In this document: positions 1 through 5,517 of the stretch, one piece after another
How positions within the stretch are numbered: the first letter of the stretch is position 1
Layout: each line of letters opens with the position of its first letter
Assembly: GCA_000746705.1 (NCBI GenBank)
Contig: JOTC01000010.1
Location: 1 to 14,004 of the forward strand
From: Marine Group I thaumarchaeote SCGC AAA799-O18
GTDB taxonomy: Archaea; Thermoproteota; Nitrososphaeria; Nitrososphaerales; Nitrosopumilaceae
Reading direction: 5' to 3'
DNA: 14,004 bases
Made by a program: the position numbers and the translations under genes
The notes under the pieces: generated by a model
Database searches by the model: none
The model's input: the letters and a program-made list of their open reading frames with translations, nothing else
What the model was told of the DNA's origin: nothing

Positions 1-1027
1 GTATACCTCCAACATAAACTAGTATGGATGCAATAGTAGCTACTACAAAAAGAATTGATAATGAGATTGATATGTTAAAAAAAATACTTGAATAAACAAA
101 TAGTGGAAATGGCATGAAGAGTAAAAATAAAACTGCAAAAGAACTACCTATTGCAATTTTTGCGTTTTGTAGATAAAGTGGTATCATGAGTCTTTTAAGT
201 GCGTTCCATAGCGTGAAATAATCTCTTGCCCATACGGCGTCAATAAGGTGTTGACCATCAACCATTCGCATTTTAAAACCAAGTTCCTTGACTTTTTTTC
301 CTAATGCACCATCTTCAATGAGTTCCTCCTTTACGCTTTCATGTGTACCCACTGAATCATAAGTTGATTTTTTGATAATATAAAAACTTCCAAAAAAATA
401 TCCCGTGTTTTTTGTTACATCGTTAACACGTAAAGCGGAAAACCGTGTATGTAAAAATATGGAAATGACTGGCAATGTAATTTTAGTTATTGGATCTAAA
501 CATAGCATTTTTGGAATAACTGTCAAGGCATCAAGTTCTAATGATAATAAGTGTGATACCGCTAGTGACAGAGCAGGCGTTGCGTGCTTAGTATCCGAGT
601 CAGTGAACAGCAATAAATCACCAGTAGCTTTTTTGTAACCTTCCATACATGCCCAATTTTTTCCTATCCACCCTTCTGGTTTTGGTCTTGCATCTACAGA
701 GATAAGTTTGGGAAATTTTTTAGCATATTTTTTAATTAATTTTCCTGTAGAGTCTTCCGATGAGTCATTAATTGCTATAATTTCGTAATTAGTATAATCT
801 TGATTTAGTAGCGAATCAAGGCAATCACCAATAAATTTCTCCTCATTTCTGGCAGGTAAAATTATCGATACTTTTGGCGTTTCATGTTTATTTTTTTTAA
901 ATTTATCCAAAAATGGTGTTTCTCGGAATGTCCTAAACATTGACTTGATTAAAAAAATCAATGTTGCAGATACACCAATTAAGATTGCAACAAGTATGTA
1001 ATTGAAAATATCCAGTGCCAGATTCAT
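1..1027 (-). CDS. Family 2 glycosyltransferase, membrane-anchored (3' end outside window)
   Basis: Open for 342 codons from an ATG at 1027 to the window edge, so the C-terminus is missing. An N-terminal membrane segment (about residues 9-29) precedes a GT-A catalytic domain. The domain shows a VSIILPARNEE strand (53-63), an AINDSSEDST nucleotide-binding segment (85-94), a GWIGKNWAC motif (119-127), the metal-binding DSD (143-145) and an acidic LIEDGALGKK helix (236-245). Hydrophobic segments follow from about residue 291. GWxGKxWA plus C-terminal membrane helices is typical of the HpnB/CrtQ-like branch, which transfers sugars to lipids or isoprenoids; the actual acceptor here is unknown. It starts 3 nt after the SRPBCC gene stop, so the two are almost certainly co-transcribed. 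Membrane glycosyltransferase is a confident call; lipid glycosylation is inference. Confidence 0.88.
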   Translation of the reverse strand, partial: MNLALDIFNYILVAILIGVSATLIFLIKSMFRTFRETPFLDKFKKNKHETPKVSIILPARNEEKFIGDCLDSLLNQDYTNYEIIAINDSSEDSTGKLIKKYAKKFPKLISVDARPKPEGWIGKNWACMEGYKKATGDLLLFTDSDTKHATPALSLAVSHLLSLELDALTVIPKMLCLDPITKITLPVISIFLHTRFSALRVNDVTKNTGYFFGSFYIIKKSTYDSVGTHESVKEELIEDGALGKKVKELGFKMRMVDGQHLIDAVWARDYFTLWNALKRLMIPLYLQNAKIAIGSSFAVLFLLFMPFPLFVYSSIFFNISISLSILFVVATIASILVYVGGI

Positions 1028-1030
1028 AAA

Positions 1031-1450
1031 CTACTTACTCTCAGCTTTTAATTTGATTGATTCTAGCGCCTGTTCAGTTCCAGATTGAACGTGTTTCTTT
1101 ATCATTCCCGTAAACATGCCAGCTAGACCTGACATTTTAATGTCCCAATTGGCTTCAAGTGACAAGCAGTTTTCCATTGGTTTGAGTCTTAATGTTTTTG
1201 AACCCTTAATGATCCCTTTGGTAAATTCAGCATGAATTGCTTCCTTAGGTTGTAATGTGACTCTTTGCATGCATTTAGAATCTCTAAACGCAATAATGAT
1301 TTCTCTTGTAATCACATTACCATCTTTTGAAATGATCCTTGTTTCTTTAGTGCCTTTCCAAAATTTTGGTTCGTTGTCAAGATCGGAAATTATACTCCAA
1401 ACAGTGTCCACAGAAGAGTTGATACTAATAGATGAGGCTATGATTACCAT
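1031..1450 (-). CDS. SRPBCC (START/polyketide cyclase-like) ligand-binding protein
   Basis: A 139-residue protein with the size and pattern of a single SRPBCC helix-grip fold. The opening strand (SSISINSSVDTVWSII) is followed by the SDLDNEPKFW segment that resembles the start of polyketide-cyclase/coenzyme Q-binding-like domains. Alternating beta strands come next, and a long amphipathic C-terminal helix closes the fold (about 110-137). These folds bind hydrophobic ligands in a deep cavity. No catalytic residues can be named. The ATG at 1450 has a TATA-like box about 26 bp upstream, which supports a leaderless start. The stop lies 3 nt before the glycosyltransferase start, which suggests a lipid or isoprenoid ligand shared with that enzyme, but this is inference from context. 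Confidence 0.75.
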   Translation of the reverse strand: MVIIASSISINSSVDTVWSIISDLDNEPKFWKGTKETRIISKDGNVITREIIIAFRDSKCMQRVTLQPKEAIHAEFTKGIIKGSKTLRLKPMENCLSLEANWDIKMSGLAGMFTGMIKKHVQSGTEQALESIKLKAESK

Positions 1451-1470
1451 ATCTATTGTGGTATTTTTTA

Positions 1471-1480
1471 AAATATTAGT
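1471..1480 (-). promoter_or_regulatory. TATA-like box for the SRPBCC-glycosyltransferase unit
   Basis: The minus strand reads ACTAATATTT, centred about 26 bp before the ATG at 1450. This is the archaeal TATA spacing for a transcript starting at or next to the start codon. No Shine-Dalgarno site is seen. Confidence 0.45.
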
Positions 1481-1495
1481 CTTGATTTCGAAATT

Positions 1496-1504
1496 GATTT
1501 TAAA
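1496..1504 (+). promoter_or_regulatory. TATA-like box for the tRNA-binding protein gene
   Basis: GATTTTAAA is centred 25 bp before the ATG at 1525. It lies back to back with the promoter of the divergent SRPBCC gene in a 74-bp intergenic gap. Confidence 0.45.
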
Positions 1505-1524
1505 CTGTTACATTAAGAAAAATC

Positions 1525-1848
1525 ATGTCAGCCACTTATGATGACTTTAAGAAATTGGATATAAGAGTTGCAAACATATTGAAAGCTGAAAAAATTCTAG
1601 GCAAAACAAAAATAATCAAAGGAACGATTGATCTTGGAAAAGAAACACGAAGTGTGATTATAGGTGGTGCAGAATTTTATGAACCTGAAGATTTAGTTGG
1701 TAAAACTGTTGTGGTTATTGCTAATTTGGAAACAAAAAAAATCGCTGGCATAGAATCAAATGCTATGCTTTTAGCAGCTGATGTGGATAACAAACCATTC
1801 TGGTTAACTGTATCTAGTGAGGTACAAGCTGGAACAAAAATTAAATAA
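1525..1848 (+). CDS. tRNA-binding OB-fold protein (CsaA / MetRS C-terminal domain type)
   Basis: A 107-residue stand-alone EMAPII-like OB fold. It shows LDIRVANILKAEKI (about 11-24), IDLG (36-39), VIIGGAEFYEPEDLVGK (44-60), VVVIANLE (62-69) and the IAGIESNAMLLAA segment (73-85). This order is shared by the C-terminal domain of bacterial MetRS, Trbp111 and CsaA, which bind the outside corner of tRNA as dimers. In archaea this domain is often a separate protein annotated as a methionyl-tRNA synthetase beta subunit. It could assist MetRS in trans or act as a general tRNA chaperone or secretion chaperone; the sequence does not decide. The ATG has a TATA-like box 25 bp upstream and no Shine-Dalgarno site. 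It converges on TBP with a 24-nt gap. Confidence 0.88.
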   Translation: MSATYDDFKKLDIRVANILKAEKILGKTKIIKGTIDLGKETRSVIIGGAEFYEPEDLVGKTVVVIANLETKKIAGIESNAMLLAADVDNKPFWLTVSSEVQAGTKIK

Positions 1849-1852
1849 AAAA
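1847..1852 (-). terminator. U-tract terminator candidate for TBP
   Basis: A run of six T on the minus strand starts about 20 nt after the TBP stop and overlaps the stop region of the convergent tRNA-binding gene. Archaeal RNA polymerase terminates at such tracts without a hairpin. Confidence 0.4.
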
Positions 1853-1872
1853 CATTTTGAACGTGAGTTGTC

Positions 1873-2433
1873 TCATTCGCTAACCATTAATTTTTTTTCT
1901 ATAAGTAGTGCATGAAGAGTATTCACGGATCTATAAACATATTTTTCATTTTTTGCACCGGTACAAACTAGTTTACCAGATGAAAACAATAGAATAACTG
2001 TCTTGGGATCAGGCATCCTATGTATTAGACCAGGAAATTGTTCTGGTTCGTACATACTTCGTGGAAGGGTTCTTGCCGCTTGTTCTAGATGAATTCGTTC
2101 ACCTAATTTGACTGACGCAACAATATTCTGGATCGTCACAACAGCATTCTTTTTTACTTTAATACCACCATTACGTAGCTTTTGTACAACATTTTTTACT
2201 GCCTTTCTAGACAATTCCTCTGACTTGGCACCAGTGCATACCATATTTCCTGAAGTAAAAATTAGTGTGGCAGTCTTTGGTGTTTTTAACCTAAAAACTA
2301 AACCTGGAAATTGTTCAGGATGATATTCTACATATGGAAACTTGCGTGTTATATCATTAAGATCCATTTTCTGGTTCACTGTTGCTGATGCTACTACGTT
2401 TTCAATACTAACGATAGGTTTTGTTTGAGGCAC
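1873..2433 (-). CDS. tbp: TATA-box-binding protein (archaeal TBP)
   Basis: A 186-residue general transcription factor, the usual archaeal length, made of two direct repeats forming the DNA-binding saddle. Repeat 1 shows NVVAS (12-16), PEQFPGLVFRL (39-49) and FTSGNMVCTGAK (59-70). Repeat 2 shows NIVAS (103-107), PEQFPGLIHRM (130-140) and FSSGKLVCTGAK (150-161). The four phenylalanines that intercalate into the TATA minor groove are at about 42, 59, 133 and 150. It binds promoters and recruits TFB and RNA polymerase. The start is GTG: an in-frame TAG lies 12 nt upstream, and no ATG fits. A TATA-like box centred 28 bp before the GTG implies a leaderless mRNA. The C-terminus is short, without the long acidic tail of some archaeal TBPs. 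Confidence 0.98.
   Translation of the reverse strand: MPQTKPIVSIENVVASATVNQKMDLNDITRKFPYVEYHPEQFPGLVFRLKTPKTATLIFTSGNMVCTGAKSEELSRKAVKNVVQKLRNGGIKVKKNAVVTIQNIVASVKLGERIHLEQAARTLPRSMYEPEQFPGLIHRMPDPKTVILLFSSGKLVCTGAKNEKYVYRSVNTLHALLIEKKLMVSE
1891..1898 (+). terminator. U-tract terminator candidate for the tRNA-binding gene
   Basis: Eight T on the plus strand, about 43 nt after the upstream gene's stop and inside the 3' end of the convergent TBP gene. It is the strongest plus-strand T-run near this junction. Confidence 0.4.
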
Positions 2434-2456
2434 AAAGTAAGCCTACTTTTCTTCTC

Positions 2457-2466
2457 TATAATAAAA
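2457..2466 (-). promoter_or_regulatory. TATA-like box of the TBP gene
   Basis: The minus strand reads TTTTATTATA, centred 28 bp before the GTG start of tbp. TBP would bind its own promoter here as it does any other; specific autoregulation cannot be judged. Confidence 0.55.
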
Positions 2467-2515
2467 CCACTCACCAATTTTTCACTCTACAGTAGATATT
2501 TTTTGTATGTCGAAT

Positions 2516-2525
2516 GATTTAATTT
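2516..2525 (+). promoter_or_regulatory. TATA-like box for the DUF1512 gene
   Basis: GATTTAATTT is centred 26.5 bp before the ATG at 2547. It fits that ATG better than the in-frame TTG at 2535, which has no TATA-like sequence at the expected distance. Confidence 0.45.
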
Positions 2526-2546
2526 GATTGAACATTGGTTTTGTTT

Positions 2547-3668
2547 ATGGATTTTAGTAATTTGGACATACTTGACGAATTTTTTGGAACGGGAGATTCA
2601 AGTCCTATTATGATGTTAGTTTGGATTATTCCCATAATTCTCTTTGTCTTTTATGGTCAACGAATCCAATTAATAATTACTTCCGGCGATATCAAAAAAA
2701 AACTTGCTGAATTGGAACAATTCAGAAATGATTCAAGAAATGAGTTAATTCAATATGTCAAAAAAAATCTGGCAGCTAAAGATAATGTCACTCAGAAATT
2801 TGATCGGTTCTTTGATTATTTTACCGTGATGCCGGTAGATATTGATCCTAACGGTATAATCCCTAAGATTCATCGTCTAATACGTTCAAGAGAGGATACA
2901 ACGAGAAAGCAAATTCAGTCTTTGTTCTCTGAAATTGATACAATGGAGATTACTAAGATACAAAACCTCCTTGAAGTGGTTACATATTTGCAACTTTTAC
3001 ACAGAATTGTAAGGCATCTGTTTTTAACCGCAAAAAAACAAAACAACTATCCAATGATATTACCACTTCAGATGATGTTACCATTTATCATGGAACAGGC
3101 TGAAGCTCTTAAAGACGCAGTACCTGCATTTAAACAAGGACAGCCAATTGGTGATGGAATTGGTCCTCTTGTAGTAGGTGAAATGATGCTTGGTACAAAA
3201 AAACAAAAAGCAGAGTTTGAGACTGTTTATAGCGAATCAAAATTTAAGGATAGAAAATTAATTCTACTCAAGGCTGAAGGACCATATGCTACTGTAGGTA
3301 GACCAAGTGAGGCCGCTCAAGTTCTTGTTGAACAATACAAGCCGGACATTATTGTGATGATTGACGCTGCATTAAAACTAGAGGGCGAAGATTCAGGAAC
3401 AGTATCACAAGGATTTGGCGCTGCAATTGGTGGAATTGGTACTGATAGATTTAAGATCGAGGAACTCGCTACAAAATTTGATATTCCTATTTTTTCAATT
3501 GTAGTAAAACAATCAGTTAAGGATGCAGTAACTCTTATGAAAAAAGAAATTGCTAATCAGGCAGAAAATGTCAAAAACCAAGTTCATGAAATGATTACAG
3601 ATAACACAAACAGTGGTCAAACTGTACTTGTTATTGGTGTGGGAAATACTCTTGGGGTGTCTCAGTAA
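2547..3668 (+). CDS. DUF1512 family membrane-anchored protein
   Basis: A 373-residue archaeal protein of unknown function. One hydrophobic segment (about residues 20-38, MMLVWIIPIILFVFYG) near the N-terminus is followed by a charged, probably coiled-coil stretch (about 45-80), placing most of the protein in the cytoplasm. The C-terminal half carries the conserved DUF1512 features: a GPYATVGRPSEA segment, an IDAALKLEGEDSG motif, a glycine-rich FGAAIGGIGTDR loop, and a terminal VIGVGNTLGVSQ. No catalytic mechanism is established. An in-frame TTG at 2535 would add four residues, but the TATA spacing favours ATG 2547. It is divergent from tbp. Its TAA stop shares one base with the ATG of the next zinc-ribbon gene, so the two are probably translationally coupled. 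Confidence 0.88.
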   Translation: MDFSNLDILDEFFGTGDSSPIMMLVWIIPIILFVFYGQRIQLIITSGDIKKKLAELEQFRNDSRNELIQYVKKNLAAKDNVTQKFDRFFDYFTVMPVDIDPNGIIPKIHRLIRSREDTTRKQIQSLFSEIDTMEITKIQNLLEVVTYLQLLHRIVRHLFLTAKKQNNYPMILPLQMMLPFIMEQAEALKDAVPAFKQGQPIGDGIGPLVVGEMMLGTKKQKAEFETVYSESKFKDRKLILLKAEGPYATVGRPSEAAQVLVEQYKPDIIVMIDAALKLEGEDSGTVSQGFGAAIGGIGTDRFKIEELATKFDIPIFSIVVKQSVKDAVTLMKKEIANQAENVKNQVHEMITDNTNSGQTVLVIGVGNTLGVSQ

Positions 3669-3844
3669 TGCATAGTAAAAATAGTATTGTGGAACCGTAT
3701 ACTGTTGAACAATGCAGTTCCTGCATGGAACAATCCAAACGAAAATTTTCTAATGGCGATTATGTGTTCAAAGAAATATCAAAATGCTCATCATGCAATG
3801 GGCAAGTGAGAATTACAAAGATTTTTGGCGAGACGTTTAACTAA
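3668..3844 (+). CDS. Small zinc-ribbon protein coupled to DUF1512
   Basis: A 58-residue ORF begins at an ATG that overlaps the DUF1512 stop (TAATG). It holds two CSSC knuckles (Cys16, Cys19 and Cys40, Cys43) separated by 20 residues, the layout of a four-cysteine zinc ribbon. It is rich in Lys and Ser and has no membrane segment or signal peptide. The cysteine pattern plus start/stop overlap argues that it is a real gene despite its length. Zinc ribbons of this size bind nucleic acid or partner proteins; the obvious candidate partner is DUF1512, but this is inference. Its last 8 nt overlap the convergent map gene on the other strand. Confidence 0.72.
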   Translation: MHSKNSIVEPYTVEQCSSCMEQSKRKFSNGDYVFKEISKCSSCNGQVRITKIFGETFN

Positions 3845-4730
3845 TCGTAGTAATTGTGACGCCAGTTTTGGTCGGAATAAACGTATGTTCAGCTTGTGCA
3901 ACTGTTTTACCATTAGCCTCAACAAGAATGGCATATGCATGAACTACCTTCTTTTTCATCAAAATTTCTAGTAATTTTCTAGCTTCTTTCTCTTCCCATT
4001 CTTTAAGAAGCCATCTTAATGCAAATGGTAGCATGTTAAAGTTAGTCCAGATATATTCCGCCAGCATATCTGCCTTTTCGTCTTTGGTTTTTTTTCTTGA
4101 AACTAAGGCATAGATATTTTTAATTTTACCATTACGAACAAACCCCAAACCGTTTTTAGTCGTAACAAACGGCTCACACGCAAAGGCTTCATTTTCCGAA
4201 AACGAAAATGAGCCTATTGTCCACATGTTTGGAACTGTTTTACCGGCATGTATGGTATATTGCTCAAGTGAGTGACCACTAAGATTAGCAATCGGCTTAA
4301 ACCCCATATCCATTATCGTATTTTGTATTTTTCTTCCAACATCCTTTGACTTTACACCTACCTTGATCATAGACATCGCACTTTGTAATGCATCTTCTGC
4401 TGTTTTAACTAGTATATCGTATTGCGGATCGTAATTTACTGTCACTGCTGTGTCTGCAATGTAGCCGTTAATCTGTGCTCCAAGATCAATTTTGACCAAA
4501 TCAGTATCTGAAACTGTTTTGGGATCATTTGGTTCAGCAGTGTAATGTGCTGCAATTTCATTCAGACTAGTGTTTACAGGAAACGCACACTTGGCACCTC
4601 TCTTAACAATTTCCGATTCGGCATACACACAAATCTCTTCTAAAGTAGAACCAATCCAATTTTTTTTACGAATATTTTCTCTTACCTCCCCAGCAATCTT
4701 TCCAGCCTTTAGATAATCTTCAATCTGCAT
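3837..4730 (-). CDS. map: Methionine aminopeptidase, type II
   Basis: A 297-residue cytosolic metalloenzyme that removes the initiator methionine from nascent proteins. The five dinuclear-metal ligands are present at Asp82 (IDLG), Asp93 (IADTAV), His153 (SGHSL), Glu186 (CEPF) and Glu281 (AEHTF). The catalytic histidines His62 and His161 are also present. The helical insertion of about 60 residues that defines type II enzymes spans roughly 214-265. Length and ligand spacing match archaeal enzymes such as that of Pyrococcus. The ATG at 4730 has a TATA-like box 26-27 bp upstream. The 3' end overlaps the convergent zinc-ribbon gene by 8 nt. Confidence 0.97.
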   Translation of the reverse strand: MQIEDYLKAGKIAGEVRENIRKKNWIGSTLEEICVYAESEIVKRGAKCAFPVNTSLNEIAAHYTAEPNDPKTVSDTDLVKIDLGAQINGYIADTAVTVNYDPQYDILVKTAEDALQSAMSMIKVGVKSKDVGRKIQNTIMDMGFKPIANLSGHSLEQYTIHAGKTVPNMWTIGSFSFSENEAFACEPFVTTKNGLGFVRNGKIKNIYALVSRKKTKDEKADMLAEYIWTNFNMLPFALRWLLKEWEEKEARKLLEILMKKKVVHAYAILVEANGKTVAQAEHTFIPTKTGVTITTIS

Positions 4731-4751
4731 TATGCTATCTCATTTTATAAG

Positions 4752-4761
4752 TTATTAAAAT
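4752..4761 (-). promoter_or_regulatory. TATA-like box for map
   Basis: The minus strand reads ATTTTAATAA, centred 26-27 bp before the map ATG. A second AT-rich run (TTATAAAA) lies closer, about 17 bp away, which is too near for a leaderless start. Confidence 0.4.
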
Positions 4762-4806
4762 CATATTGGTTTAGTCACTTTTTTTACGCGACGTAAACAG
4801 TAGGTA

Positions 4807-4816
4807 GCTTAAATTG
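4807..4816 (+). promoter_or_regulatory. TATA-like box for tRNA-Pro
   Basis: GCTTAAATTG is centred about 28 bp before the first tRNA base, consistent with transcription starting at or just before the mature 5' end. Confidence 0.4.
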
Positions 4817-4839
4817 TGCGTAAAATTTTGTGAGACATA

Positions 4840-4913
4840 GGGAACGTAGTCTAGCTTGGTATGATTCGGGCTTTGGGTGCCTGAGGTCGCAGGTTCGAAT
4901 CCTGCCGTTCCCA
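4840..4913 (+). tRNA. tRNA-Pro (anticodon UGG)
   Basis: A 74-nt cloverleaf. The acceptor stem GGGAACG pairs with CGTTCCC, with discriminator A at 4913. The D stem is a short GTC/GAT pair. The anticodon stem CGGGC/GCCTG holds the 7-nt loop TTTGGGT, giving anticodon TGG. The variable loop is 5 nt, and the T stem GCAGG/CCTGC holds the TTCGAAT loop. No intron interrupts it. The 3' CCA is not encoded and must be added by the CCA-adding enzyme. It decodes CCA and, by wobble, other proline codons. It lies 36 nt upstream of tsr3 on the same strand. Confidence 0.96.
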
Positions 4914-4918
4914 TTATC

Positions 4919-4923
4919 TTTTT
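4919..4923 (+). terminator. T-tract after tRNA-Pro, overlapping the tsr3 promoter
   Basis: Five T follow 5 nt after the tRNA 3' end and probably terminate its transcript. The same bases form part of TTTTTATC, a TATA-like box (4918-4927) centred 27 bp before the TTG proposed as the tsr3 start. Confidence 0.4.
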
Positions 4924-4949
4924 ATCAAAATCTTCTTGATATCTTATTA

Positions 4950-5462
4950 TTGCATATACAGGTATTAATGTTAAAACAGGATGACCCCAAAAAATGTACT
5001 GCTGCAAAATTAGTAAAATTTGGACTTGCGAAACCCATTAGCCAAACAACTTCGCGTACACTTGTCTTAGATCCGTTTTCAAAAAAAATGTTGTTAAAAT
5101 CAGATAAAAAACTTGTTAACTCTATTACTGGTGTTGATTGTTCTTGGAATCTTACTACCACTGTATTTGACAAGACATTTTCAGGTATCTCGAGAAGGCT
5201 TCCACCATTATTAGCAGGTAATCCTGTTAACTATTCTAAATTAAATAAACTGACCACTGTAGAAGCGCTGGCAGCGGCAGTGTACATAATGGGAGATTTC
5301 ACCCTAGCGTCTTTATTACTTGATAAATTCAAATGGGGTCATACATTTTATACGTTAAATGAAAACCTGCTGAAAGATTATTGTAAAGCGGAATCTGAAT
5401 CTAACATTTTTGAAATATGTGATGAGTATGGTCTTGCTCGGTCTACTATGACTGATATTTGA
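4950..5462 (+). CDS. tsr3: rRNA aminocarboxypropyltransferase Tsr3 (DUF367)
   Basis: A 170-residue SPOUT-like enzyme. In yeast and archaea Tsr3 transfers the aminocarboxypropyl group of S-adenosylmethionine to a hypermodified uridine near the decoding site of small-subunit rRNA. Conserved blocks are QDDPKKCTA (10-18), LVLDPFS (38-44), DCSWN (63-67), RLPPLLAGNPVNYS (83-96), TVEALAAAVYI (103-113) and KFKWGHTF (126-133). I chose the TTG at 4950 because it keeps the first beta strand (HIQVLMLKQDD) that the family needs. The internal ATG at 4968 would delete most of that strand. The frame runs open further upstream through tRNA-Pro, but that part is not protein coding. A TATA-like box lies 27 bp before the TTG. 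Confidence 0.92.
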   Translation: MHIQVLMLKQDDPKKCTAAKLVKFGLAKPISQTTSRTLVLDPFSKKMLLKSDKKLVNSITGVDCSWNLTTTVFDKTFSGISRRLPPLLAGNPVNYSKLNKLTTVEALAAAVYIMGDFTLASLLLDKFKWGHTFYTLNENLLKDYCKAESESNIFEICDEYGLARSTMTDI

Positions 5463-5485
5463 TTAATAATATTAACAACTACAGA

Positions 5486-5491
5486 TTTATT
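5486..5491 (+). promoter_or_regulatory. TATA-like box for the APC permease
   Basis: TTTATT is centred 29 bp before the ATG at 5518, in the 55-bp gap after tsr3. Confidence 0.35.
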
Positions 5492-5517
5492 CAAGTGTCA
5501 TCTCAGTCGGTTCGATA

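Noticed and set aside
405..638. Plus-strand reading frame opposite the glycosyltransferase
   Set aside because: It lies wholly antisense to a gene with clear catalytic motifs, has no promoter and no recognisable domain.
4830..4949. N-terminal extension of tsr3 through the tRNA gene
   Set aside because: The frame is open only by chance across the tRNA; family members begin just before the QDDPKKC block.
4771..5007. Minus-strand reading frame of 78 residues containing GTAGFEPATSGTQSPNH
   Set aside because: This is the antisense translation of tRNA-Pro, a well-known type of spurious protein in databases. The plus strand holds a perfect tRNA cloverleaf.
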